Numbered from the stretch's first letter, positions 1 to 7,482 are shown. The stretch: 11,403 bases of DNA from JANLIQ01 sp964358205 (GCA_964358205.1 CAYHNZ010000028.1:1-11403), one strand, 5' to 3'. The notes: generated by a model from the sequence alone, not told the origin. Numbers and translations: made by a program.

Positions 1-1
1 A

Positions 2-139
2 GGTCAGAATAAACTGCAATTTGTCCCGTCGGTCATTATTCGCCCATCCGGATCGGCCGGCCGCTACCTAGTCAACGCGACTGTCTCGTGGGGTAGCGGT
101 ATCGCTCGTCAGTTGACTCTAGCCAGGATAATTGAGTGA
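2..139 (+). CDS. 3' end of a PilV-like type IV minor pilin (5' end outside window)
   Basis: An open frame enters from the left edge and gives 45 residues ending at TGA 137-139. The tail contains RYLVNATVSWGSG followed by RQLTLARIIE. Proteobacterial PilV-type prepilins often end in a similar beta-strand with a V-x-W-x-x-G core and then R-x-(V/L)-T-L, so a minor pilin is likely. The prepilin signal itself lies outside the window. The stop overlaps the next gene's ATG by one base (TGATG at 137-141), which suggests translational coupling and one operon with the PilW-like and PilX-like genes. The assignment rests on a short C-terminal piece and on context, so it is moderate. Confidence 0.6.
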   Translation, partial: GQNKLQFVPSVIIRPSGSAGRYLVNATVSWGSGIARQLTLARIIE

Positions 140-1173
140 TGGAACAAAAATTACGAAACGGGAAACATCAAAAACTTAGCAGTTCAGCAATTCTAAAATT
201 TCGTAATTCCGAGCCAGCGTTTACTTTGATTGAGCTACTTGTCAGTGTGGCGCTTTTAATTGTTGCGATTAGCATCGCCTTATTTGCCACGATCGGTGTC
301 AACGGCCTTGTTCAACGATCGGACGCTCGGGGAACAATCAGCGAAGCTGGCCGGACGGTCGGTGACGAGCTTCGTCGAAGGGTCAACGATGCCCCGGTTG
401 GGGGAGTCAGTCTACTGGAAAAATACGACAATACCGCCACAACGCCGTACGCTGGTATCCAGGTTAAAAGTTTCTCAAGCGCCGAGTCATTCAACACCTG
501 TACCGTTATCGGTCGAGCCGTGGTTAACAACAGTTCGGCTGACGACGAGGAGATATATAGCCTTAGCGTAACGGGATCGTTAGTGGCGGCGATGATTTAC
601 AGAGTTGACGACGCCGGTCGCTGCCCGTCTAGCTCGCCGATCTACCAAAATCGCCTGACGAGCAGCCAGTCGACAGTCAAGGATATGCGCTTTTCCCTCC
701 AAACGGTTGATTGCTCACCCGTCGTTACCGGCTGTATAAGCAAGCAACTATTACGTTATTCCCTAACCGTTGAGCTAGCCCAAAAAGTAGTTGGCGCAGC
801 CAGTGAGGCCAAGAAGCCGACCCTTACCCTCCAAGGCGCTCTACCAATCGGGCTAGTCAATGAAGCGGCGACGCTCTTAGCCATTGACACCACTAGTCTT
901 CCTAACGCTGTGGCGAACTGTGACTACTCCAAACAGCTGGTGGCAAGCGGCGGCTCTGGCGCTGGTTACAGCTGGAGCTACGGCCCGTCCCACCCCTCTT
1001 GGTTGTTGCTTGGCGCAGAAACAGGGATCTTAAGCGCTACCCAGCCACTGCAAGGCACGCACCCCTTCACTGTCAGAGTGGCCGATAACGCTAATCACAC
1101 CGCCGATAGGAACCTTTCCCTGACCGTTGATCCAGTCGGTGCTTGCCAAGTTGATCCGGGGGAGCCTAATTAA
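139..1173 (+). CDS. PilW/PulJ-like type IV prepilin with C-terminal Ig-like (He_PIG) domain
   Basis: This 344-residue protein starts with a basic leader of 27 residues and a class III (type IV pilin) signal, EPAFTLIELLVSVALL. Cleavage is expected before Phe28. Glu5 of the mature protein is Glu32, followed by a hydrophobic helix (about 29-56). Position -1 is Ala rather than the usual Gly, which prepilin peptidases can tolerate. The middle part is typical of PilW/PulJ minor pilins (EAGRTVGDELRRRVNDA, about 69-85). Residues about 260-332 resemble the He_PIG putative Ig fold: YSWS, WLLLGAETGILSA, PFTVRVADNANHTADRNLSLTV split over its last strands. Six Cys (121, 162, 192, 199, 261, 336) suggest disulfides. 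ATG 139 overlaps the upstream stop and has AGGA at 125-128; an in-frame GTG at 136 is less likely. It probably sits in the pilus tip-priming complex. Confidence 0.8.
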   Translation: MEQKLRNGKHQKLSSSAILKFRNSEPAFTLIELLVSVALLIVAISIALFATIGVNGLVQRSDARGTISEAGRTVGDELRRRVNDAPVGGVSLLEKYDNTATTPYAGIQVKSFSSAESFNTCTVIGRAVVNNSSADDEEIYSLSVTGSLVAAMIYRVDDAGRCPSSSPIYQNRLTSSQSTVKDMRFSLQTVDCSPVVTGCISKQLLRYSLTVELAQKVVGAASEAKKPTLTLQGALPIGLVNEAATLLAIDTTSLPNAVANCDYSKQLVASGGSGAGYSWSYGPSHPSWLLLGAETGILSATQPLQGTHPFTVRVADNANHTADRNLSLTVDPVGACQVDPGEPN

Positions 1174-1183
1174 CAAAAAAGCC

Positions 1184-4100
1184 ATGGCTACCAACCAAAA
1201 ACTAAACCAGGATAGTTACCGGCCAGCTTCAGCCCTGCTTCTGACAGTGATGATTATCGCCATCATCTCCACGACCACCCTGTCGTCTATTGCTATTCGT
1301 TTTGACCAGCTATCGGCCACCGATCGGATCGCCAACGCCCAAGTCGCTAAATCAGCCGCCGACAGCGCCTTAGTCAAGTTAAAGGAACAGCTAGTAGCCA
1401 ATACCGACGTGAAGCCGACTCTTACAGACCTCGACGCCAATACTACCGATACGACCAAGACCGCCAAGGAAATATCAACTTACCGACCGAATCCCCGTAA
1501 AATTGTGGCCACCTACCAAAAAGCCCAAGGTACTTTGCCTCGCTGTCTGGCAGTGGCGGCCCTCATCCCTTGGACTAATGACGGCCAGTATCAATTCAGC
1601 CAACAAGACAGCTCCAACCCGGTGATGCTTTTTAGCTATGCCAACATCGTTAACGACACACCATTGGGGATTATTCCGGGCAACGGCAACCTTGGGGGCC
1701 CTGGAGACACTACCGAAAAACAAACAACAATCTCCCAGCTGACCAATATGGGCCACTTCTATAATCCCTACGCTCCGGTCGGTGCATCGCAGAACAGCGC
1801 TTATTACTGGACGATTAAACTGGGAGGGCCCCAAGACCAATTCCTGACCCGTAAAGCCAGTGACGGCACCAGCTCTTACTATAAAAATATGGACTTTTTC
1901 TACCTACCATATCTGCCCCGCTGGCAAGACACCGGACTGAATTCGATCACCTCCGGAAGCGGTTTCGATCGTATCAAAGCCGTTGACTTGCAAAGCAAGT
2001 TCGAGTCGACTATCAAAAGTAATAATTTTAAGATCTGGATCGATGCCTCGGTCACCGATAGTCAGATCAGCCAATACGGCTTCGGCGATTTATTTACCGG
2101 CGATAGTAACTACCGCTTGAAATGGCTCCAGCCGTCGCTCTGGAACGACAGCCCAGAGGCTGACTTGCTCACTCCGGGTTCAACCAGCACCGGCCTGATG
2201 ACGCCGTACCGGGCTGATAATGTTGCCGCTCCCCCTGGTAGCTCGATCAGCTGGACAAAGAAAAGCCAACCCCTGATGACCGTTCCACCCGGCAATAGCT
2301 CTGGCTGGAATACCGCCATCGTTAAAGGCTCCAAATCCTTCTCCTTTATTAAGCTTAACTCCAGCCAGAATGAGACGAAGTTTTGTCCGCCGACGCTTGG
2401 ATCACCGACTTGTCCGGCTGGGACGACCATCACCGGTTCGATTTATGGCTCCTTGGAAGGAATCCGTCTTAATCAGGCGATGACGTTTGTTTTACTAGAC
2501 AAGAGTCTATCACCGCTGAATCTCGTCGGCCGCGGACAAGATCAGGGCCGTTTCTATTCGGTCGTTTTTACAGCCGTCAGCAACGGGGTTGAAAGCGTCA
2601 ATGTTACCTTCGAGCTTAGTAGCGATCCTTCCGACACACCCAAGCTTAACACGACTCCAACCCCTCGAGCGGCAACTTGGGCCGATATGGATACGATCGT
2701 CGTCTTAGCCGGACCGCAGTACTCAACTTTTAACTCTAACAAGTCGGTGACGATTAATGCCGATCCCGACGGTGTCGACGTGACAGTTAATATTAACTCA
2801 ACTTGTCAACCAACCGGCGGCGCCTTATCGGCTTGTCCGGCTGTTGGCGACTTGATCGATTTGACTAAGCCCGAGAGCATTCCGGTTTGGGGCAAGGTAA
2901 CCAAAACGACGTTTTCTAACGACGGTAAGACCTTGGTGAGCATTGTCGTTGACCAACTGCGTAAGAGCCCACTACCAACCAGGGAGATGGCTTATACGTA
3001 TTACACCAGCGGCGGAGCTCCAAGAATCGCTTATTACGGCGGGGCGATAGATATGAATAGTTACGACGGCGGTTACGCTTCGGAATCGAACCAGTTGTGG
3101 ATTTACGATCCGGAGGCTGACTCCTGGGAATTCAAAGCTCCTGGCGCCGTTAATCCTGGGCCGCGAGCTGGTGCCTCAATGGTTTACGACTCCGTTAACG
3201 ACCGTCTAGTAATGGTCGGTGGTTACTATCACGAGCCAGTGGTGGTGTCACCTAATAGTGCTAATTGCGAGATAACCCAATCGGGCTGTCTTTATACTAA
3301 CCGCCCCGGCCTCCGCGTCGCCAAGAGGGTAACTAATGATGTTTACGCCTTCAAACTCGGCGGTCTGGGCGTCAGCGCCAACACCTGGAGCAAGATAGAT
3401 TATCCGGTGGCGAGCTTAGGTAAAATCGAATCAAATAAGAGCTATACGGTTCGGGTGACCTCGACGCTGGCGGATCGGTCGGGGCTAGAGAGGTGGAATA
3501 TGACCGCCAAGACTGCTAGCGCGAACCAAACCCAGGTAATTAAAGTTTCTCCAACTGACAATAAGACTTTTGGAATCGTGCTTTATCCTAGTGTCGCTGG
3601 GGTAGCTAAAGGTGACGAAGTCTATTATTACGGCAGCAAATCCTCCGACAGCAGTGGCTTCTACGGCTGGGGCAAGATAGACAACGTTAATTATAGTGCT
3701 AACACGGTTGATCTTGTCACATACGGGTATAAGGGAGATGAAACAACCGTTACCATGAAGTCGCTAGCAATCCAGGTGGTCAAGCGACAGATCGCCACTA
3801 CCACCTGTGTTGGTGGGAGTGAGATCGGTGTTGGCGGTTCTTACTATTTTTGTACCTTCAGCTCTAACGACACTACCGGTTACGCCGTTGGTGATTCGGT
3901 CGTGCTGGAAAAATACGCCGACGACAATTCTCAACTAACCGGTACCCTGTCGGGATTTATCAGCTACATCGACCCCGCTGGTAAAGCCTACTTTGTCGCC
4001 GACGAGCGTAACCCGTTGGTTGAGGATTTTTCTGACCAGACTGCGGGCAAAATTGCTGGCGAGTCAGCCGTCGCCTTCCCCTCGGCTCGCTACGGTGCCG

Positions 4101-6388
4101 CTATGGCGCTACAACCAAAGAACCCTAACCTTAACTGCAATCTCAATGTTTCGGTGCCAAATTGCGCTTCTTATTGGCAAGGTGCGGCCAAGAATCTCAA
4201 CAATAATCACCGTTTCGCCGATCTCTGGAACGTCAATTTCGTGGCTGGTAGTGGACCGGCGAGCGTCGTTTGGTCATTTCAGCCAACCAATAACCCTATC
4301 GATTCCGCCAATTTGAATGCGTTGAATAACAACACCTATGCCTTTCAAGTCGTTCGACCGGACTACACCTATCAGCTAGCTACCACGAGCAATTCTGAAA
4401 ATAATCCATCCATCACTAAGACTGACGCTTCGTGGGACAACAGTCGTTATTGGCCACTGCAGATTGACCCGGCCGACGCCGGAAAAATTGTCGTCGGTGC
4501 CTGGGCAACCATCGAGCGACGAATCGCTGACGGTAGCCGCGAGGTCTTCCACGGCATAGTCGGGGATATTTTTAACAGTCAATCGTGCGTCAGTGGCAGT
4601 GATAGCGATAGCAAACTCTGTCTTCGCCATAACAGCGCCTATCCAAACGACTCCGGCTTAACTGGCTCATCGGCAAATGCCAAGGTGACGATGACGCCGA
4701 CCTTCAGAACCGACACCATTACGGGAGGGATATTTAAGGGCGTGGTTGCTCCTGACGGTAGCGGCACAGTCTCGCTAAGCAATGTGCCAGACAACAAGTT
4801 AGGGGAGGTGCCAGGTGCTGGTGCATTAGTCCAGATTTGGAAACAAGGTAGTTACCCGTCCAATGGCTACACCCTTACTGTTAATAATCGGACCTTTAAT
4901 CCCGCCAATAAGACATTCTCCTTCAATTACGATAAGTTGACTGCTACGCCTGATTCGCAAAGCTTCAGTACTAGCCAGATCGCCAGCCAAACCGGCGTTG
5001 ACCGGATAGTCACCATTACTGATAGTCAGATGGCCTACACCAACAAAATCGGCGCCCCCGAATGGATCAAAGACACTTCAACGGGAGGTTGGCAAATTCG
5101 CCAGTCTGGCGCCTATTCAAATTACCTTTACCGACCAGCCAACCGCCGAGCCGGAGCGATGGCCACACTCTACGATGTTGAGACACGGACAACCAGCACC
5201 TATCTAGCTGGGGGGACTCTCGGCTCGTATGCCACCCTCTGGCGGATGCAAGACTCTGGCTCAACTTCTAATAGCGCCGTCTGGGATCCGCGGTTTGTTT
5301 CAGCCAATGCCGCTAACGATCTACCTAATTTAGCCGGGGGTTCGTTAGTTGTCTATAAATGGGGAGCGAATACCCGGGCGGTTTTTATGGGCGGCAAACA
5401 AAAACTTGACCTTTCCAGCGATGACTACGGTCGGGTGATGGGGCCGTATATCAATGGTCGGCCGGATAGCGGTACTTTCTCGGTTAGCGACAACAGCTAC
5501 TTCGCCGACGACACTAAGTCAAATGGTACCGATGCTCAAGCCTTTGTCAAAACGATAGAAACTAACTTACCGGACGACCGACCGGCCGGGGTTGTTAATT
5601 CGCTAGGATTTGTCGGCGGCAATATTCTTCCCAACCCGCCGGCGGTCTGCGCCTATCTCGGTCAAGCCACCGGCTGTAGTAGTAAGCAACTACTTAGTCA
5701 GCTGGGTGAGCTGGGCCGAAACAGTCAAGCTGACACGACCCATAACGGCTGGACTTACGGTCATTCGGCGGTCTTGAATGAACTAGGCGCGTCTTTTAAA
5801 CAACAAAATGGGACTGGCTCGGCCAGCTTGATTATGTCCATTCCCACTATGTCCGGGGCAGGCATCAACGGCCGATTTGAGCAAGAAGGCTATCGGCCAT
5901 ATATTTGCGACAAAAATAGTCCTGGTTGTAGCTTCGCCCAGGGGAAATTCGTTGTCTACGGAACTTTAACCACCAATTTTGGTTCGGATAAAACTGGCGC
6001 CATCGCCGCCTACACGACGATGGCAGGGGGCGGGGCGATTCTGGCGACGTCAGCCGCTGTTGGTGCGGCAGTCGTTAATAATCGAGGCGGCTCGAATGGA
6101 ACTGCCACTGGTTTGTATTCCTACTGCGCTGCCAGCGAGATAGTAAAGAAGGTCGATGGTACCCCCGATTTGAATGATGACGGTACCTACAAATGCCAAC
6201 CAACGGCCACTCGCTATCTCCCGACACTACCGGACGCTGAAGATCTGCTCTTTACTCTCAACGCCGCTCTCGCCCTCTCCGCCACCGATACCTATAAAAT
6301 CGTCGGTTACTACGGCGGAGTCAAGCGCGGTTATCTGGTCATCTCCCGCTCTGGCAGTCAGCCAACAGTCTACGAAGTTGCACCGTAG
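1184..6388 (+). CDS. Giant PilX/GspK-like minor pilin fused to a Kelch-like, Cys-stapled ectodomain
   Basis: A protein of 1734 residues. The N-terminus has a PilX_N-like hydrophobic segment (about 15-38, PASALLLTVMIIAII) and an amphipathic helix with AKSAADSALVKLKEQL. There is no Glu5, as in GspK/PilX tip pilins. The rest is extracellular beta-rich sequence. Kelch-like signatures include YYGG at 617-620, LWIYDPEADSW to 648, GPRAGASMVYD from 659 with VGG to 680, SARYGAAM from 967, RRAGAMATLYD from 1321 with LAGG at 1341-1344, and FMGGK near 1403. Five roughly 40-residue beta modules interrupt these blades. Nineteen Cys fall mostly in close pairs. A Gly/Ala-rich hydrophobic run (1605-1631) and a Ca-loop-like DLNDDG (1662-1667) lie near the C-terminus. 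ATG 1184 lies 11 nt after the upstream stop; GGGGGAG at 1158-1164 is rather far for a ribosome site, and a TTG at 1127 would overlap the pilW-like gene. By its place in the operon it may combine PilX and PilY1-like roles; Kelch and adhesin calls are inference. Confidence 0.75.
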   Translation: MATNQKLNQDSYRPASALLLTVMIIAIISTTTLSSIAIRFDQLSATDRIANAQVAKSAADSALVKLKEQLVANTDVKPTLTDLDANTTDTTKTAKEISTYRPNPRKIVATYQKAQGTLPRCLAVAALIPWTNDGQYQFSQQDSSNPVMLFSYANIVNDTPLGIIPGNGNLGGPGDTTEKQTTISQLTNMGHFYNPYAPVGASQNSAYYWTIKLGGPQDQFLTRKASDGTSSYYKNMDFFYLPYLPRWQDTGLNSITSGSGFDRIKAVDLQSKFESTIKSNNFKIWIDASVTDSQISQYGFGDLFTGDSNYRLKWLQPSLWNDSPEADLLTPGSTSTGLMTPYRADNVAAPPGSSISWTKKSQPLMTVPPGNSSGWNTAIVKGSKSFSFIKLNSSQNETKFCPPTLGSPTCPAGTTITGSIYGSLEGIRLNQAMTFVLLDKSLSPLNLVGRGQDQGRFYSVVFTAVSNGVESVNVTFELSSDPSDTPKLNTTPTPRAATWADMDTIVVLAGPQYSTFNSNKSVTINADPDGVDVTVNINSTCQPTGGALSACPAVGDLIDLTKPESIPVWGKVTKTTFSNDGKTLVSIVVDQLRKSPLPTREMAYTYYTSGGAPRIAYYGGAIDMNSYDGGYASESNQLWIYDPEADSWEFKAPGAVNPGPRAGASMVYDSVNDRLVMVGGYYHEPVVVSPNSANCEITQSGCLYTNRPGLRVAKRVTNDVYAFKLGGLGVSANTWSKIDYPVASLGKIESNKSYTVRVTSTLADRSGLERWNMTAKTASANQTQVIKVSPTDNKTFGIVLYPSVAGVAKGDEVYYYGSKSSDSSGFYGWGKIDNVNYSANTVDLVTYGYKGDETTVTMKSLAIQVVKRQIATTTCVGGSEIGVGGSYYFCTFSSNDTTGYAVGDSVVLEKYADDNSQLTGTLSGFISYIDPAGKAYFVADERNPLVEDFSDQTAGKIAGESAVAFPSARYGAAMALQPKNPNLNCNLNVSVPNCASYWQGAAKNLNNNHRFADLWNVNFVAGSGPASVVWSFQPTNNPIDSANLNALNNNTYAFQVVRPDYTYQLATTSNSENNPSITKTDASWDNSRYWPLQIDPADAGKIVVGAWATIERRIADGSREVFHGIVGDIFNSQSCVSGSDSDSKLCLRHNSAYPNDSGLTGSSANAKVTMTPTFRTDTITGGIFKGVVAPDGSGTVSLSNVPDNKLGEVPGAGALVQIWKQGSYPSNGYTLTVNNRTFNPANKTFSFNYDKLTATPDSQSFSTSQIASQTGVDRIVTITDSQMAYTNKIGAPEWIKDTSTGGWQIRQSGAYSNYLYRPANRRAGAMATLYDVETRTTSTYLAGGTLGSYATLWRMQDSGSTSNSAVWDPRFVSANAANDLPNLAGGSLVVYKWGANTRAVFMGGKQKLDLSSDDYGRVMGPYINGRPDSGTFSVSDNSYFADDTKSNGTDAQAFVKTIETNLPDDRPAGVVNSLGFVGGNILPNPPAVCAYLGQATGCSSKQLLSQLGELGRNSQADTTHNGWTYGHSAVLNELGASFKQQNGTGSASLIMSIPTMSGAGINGRFEQEGYRPYICDKNSPGCSFAQGKFVVYGTLTTNFGSDKTGAIAAYTTMAGGGAILATSAAVGAAVVNNRGGSNGTATGLYSYCAASEIVKKVDGTPDLNDDGTYKCQPTATRYLPTLPDAEDLLFTLNAALALSATDTYKIVGYYGGVKRGYLVISRSGSQPTVYEVAP

Positions 6389-6392
6389 GAGA

Positions 6393-6420
6393 GATTTTAG
6401 ATTTTAGAAATAAGAAGCCG
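6393..6420. repeat. Heptamer array A (GATTTTA type)
   Basis: Four consecutive 7-nt units start five bases after the stop of the giant pilin gene. Two are identical (GATTTTA at 6393 and 6400), then GAAATAA and GAAGCCG, each beginning with GA. It is short and degenerate and is best seen as one member of the family of arrays at gene 3' ends in this window. Confidence 0.55.
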
Positions 6421-6440
6421 TCCCCATTCTTCACTACGAC

Positions 6441-6454
6441 CCGCCAGCTGGCGG
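6441..6454 (+). terminator. Probable Rho-independent terminator of the pilin operon
   Basis: CCGCCAGCTGGCGG is a perfect 14-base palindrome. It can fold as a 5-bp all-GC stem (CCGCC/GGCGG) with an AGCT loop, and TTTGTTT follows at 6455-6461. It lies 53 bases after the stop of the giant pilin gene. There is no T-run on the minus-strand side, so it serves the + strand. The stem is short and the T tract is broken by a G, so efficiency is uncertain. It could also be a dispersed palindromic repeat. Confidence 0.5.
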
Positions 6455-6471
6455 TTTGTTTAAAGTTAGGT

Positions 6472-6538
6472 AATTGTGACTTGTTATTTGGGAGTTACTT
6501 TAGACTTCAGAATTGTAACTTTAGACTTGCGGGCTACG
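6472..6538. repeat. Heptamer array B (ACTTNNN type) at the efp 3' end
   Basis: Read on the + strand, three 7-nt units (6472-6492), a 4-nt unit AGTT (6493-6496) and then six 7-nt units cover 67 bases and run into the efp stop codon (6534-6536). Two units are identical (ACTTTAG at 6497 and 6518), and ACTTCAG and ACTTGCG share the ACTT head. The ten-base word CTTTAGACTT occurs at 6498 and 6519 here and again at 8481 and 8501 near xer. In the last units CGGGC (6530-6534) and GCCCG (6538-6542) form a small hairpin over the efp stop; no T-run follows it on the minus strand. Confidence 0.7.
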
Positions 6539-7085
6539 CCCGAGAGTCGTATTGGCCGGTTTCGGTATTAACGATGATGGTGTCGCCTGTTTTAATAAAT
6601 AGAGGCACTTGAATGGTGGCGCCAGTTTCTAATTCGGCTGGCTTGAGGGCGGTGTTGACGGTATTGCCAGCCACGGCTGGTTCGGTGTAGGTGACCTCTA
6701 GCTCAACTTTTTTGGGCGAGCGGACATCGATAACTTGGTCGCGCCAATAGAGCAGATCGATCGGCTGACCTTCTTTTAGATATTTAAATCTTTCGGGAGG
6801 AAGATCTACCGAAACCTGTTCGAATGTATCGGCTAGCATGGCTTGAGCCAAGTCACCTTCCCGATATAAGTAGGTGGCGTTCTGGTACTGCAAAGCCGCC
6901 TCTTCGATCCGGTCGTTGCCCTGGAAAGTTTGCTCAAAAATAGCTTGGGTCAATAGATTGCGTAGCTTGGTATCTAGCTTAGCCTGTCCTCGACCGGCCT
7001 GAACATGATTAGCGGCTATTACCTCGTGTGGCGTGTCACGCCATAAAATTTTTGACCCTATTTTGACTTGAGCAAGTGACAACAT
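6534..7085 (-). CDS. efp: Elongation factor P
   Basis: This 183-residue EF-P relieves ribosomes stalled at polyproline stretches by binding between the P and E sites. The three-domain order is clear: an N-terminal KOW-like domain with the modification loop AGRGQAKLDTKLRNLLT (30-46), a middle OB domain (MLADTFEQVSVD, ERFKYLKEGQPIDLLYWRDQVIDV), and a C-terminal OB domain ending in the family signature GDTIIVNTETGQYDSR. The loop tip is Arg32, the position rhamnosylated in EarP-type EF-P, instead of the Lys of EpmA-type proteins. No EarP-like gene is visible here. There is no Shine-Dalgarno; the bases just before ATG on the coding strand are CTTCCTCC. It is the last gene of the xer/rpsF cluster and converges with the pilin operon. 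Confidence 0.97.
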   Translation of the reverse strand: MLSLAQVKIGSKILWRDTPHEVIAANHVQAGRGQAKLDTKLRNLLTQAIFEQTFQGNDRIEEAALQYQNATYLYREGDLAQAMLADTFEQVSVDLPPERFKYLKEGQPIDLLYWRDQVIDVRSPKKVELEVTYTEPAVAGNTVNTALKPAELETGATIQVPLFIKTGDTIIVNTETGQYDSRA

Positions 7086-7120
7086 GGAGGAAGAATAAAG
7101 ATTTAAGAAGTTAAGGGCTG

Positions 7121-7155
7121 ATTCTTAATTCTAAATTCGAAAATCTAGATTCTAG
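7121..7155. repeat. Heptamer array C (ATTCTNN type) between rpsR and efp
   Basis: Five contiguous 7-nt units without interruption, for example ATTCTTA at 7121, ATTCTAA at 7128 and ATTCTAG at 7149, with AATCTAG between. The array ends two bases from the rpsR stop codon (7158-7160). AATCTAGATT at 7142-7151 is palindromic. The rest of this gap, 7086-7120, is A-rich and contains no recognisable site. Confidence 0.7.
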
Positions 7156-7157
7156 CC

Positions 7158-7367
7158 CTACCTCTTGGTGTACGGCAGTAATCCGAGGTAACGAGCTCGC
7201 TTGATCGCCTGGGTGACGGCGCGCTGGTATTTAGTCGAAGTATTGGTTTCGCGAGCTGATTTAATTTTGCCCCAACTAGTAATGTAACGGCTCAAAAGCT
7301 GGGTATCACGATAATCGATCTCTTTTATTTGGTTCTTCTTAAAGTAACAGTCAATTCGACGCTTCAT
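7158..7367 (-). CDS. rpsR: 30S ribosomal protein bS18
   Basis: A 69-residue protein of usual bS18 length, component of the 30S platform next to bS6 and uS11. It shows the family pattern CYFKKNQIKEIDYRDTQLL (7-25), followed by YITSWGKIKSARETNTS and the basic end QAIKRARYLGLLPYT. bS6 and bS18 bind as a pair, which fits rpsF and ssb lying just upstream on the same strand. In many bacteria rplI follows rpsR; here efp does. No Shine-Dalgarno is visible before the ATG (GTTCAGCC precedes it). The 115-nt gap to ssb is filled mostly by heptamer repeats. Confidence 0.97.
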   Translation of the reverse strand: MKRRIDCYFKKNQIKEIDYRDTQLLSRYITSWGKIKSARETNTSTKYQRAVTQAIKRARYLGLLPYTKR

Positions 7368-7374
7368 GGCTGAA

Positions 7375-7402
7375 CAGTTACCAGTTTACAGTTTCCAGTT
7401 TT
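7375..7402. repeat. Heptamer array D (CAGTTNN type) upstream of rpsR
   Basis: Four contiguous 7-nt units beginning CAGTT; the second, third and fourth differ only in the last base (CAGTTTA, CAGTTTC, CAGTTTT). The array lies seven bases upstream of the rpsR start codon. Its TTTTCAG (7399-7405) is the exact reverse complement of CTGAAAA in array E, so the two arrays face each other as inverted repeats across the gap. Confidence 0.75.
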
Positions 7403-7436
7403 CAGCAAGTTTCTAATTGAACGGCTTCCAAATGGT

Positions 7437-7475
7437 TTGATAATTAATTGAAAATTGATAACTGAAAATTGAAAA
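7437..7475. repeat. Heptamer array E (TTGAAAA type) at the ssb 3' end
   Basis: One unit TTGATAA (7437), a 4-nt unit TTAA (7444-7447), then four contiguous units (7448-7475): TTGAAAA, TTGATAA, CTGAAAA and TTGAAAA. It ends seven bases from the ssb stop (7483-7485). On the coding strand the RNA downstream of ssb is rich in U, which may contribute to termination or stability, but no classical hairpin-plus-T-run is seen. Confidence 0.75.
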
Positions 7476-7482
7476 TTATTCA

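Noticed and set aside
1127..1183. Upstream TTG start that would lengthen the giant pilin by 19 residues
   Set aside because: It would overlap the PilW-like gene by 47 bases and put a basic stretch with no pilin features before the hydrophobic helix; ATG 1184 follows the upstream stop closely.
3993..4316. Open frame in another phase within the giant pilin gene, like similar ones on both strands across 1200-6400
   Set aside because: Shadow frames of a long coding region, without start signals or recognisable domains.
6530..6542. Terminator of efp on the minus strand (CGGGC/GCCCG hairpin)
   Set aside because: The stem overlaps the stop codon and is not followed by a T-run; probably part of array B.
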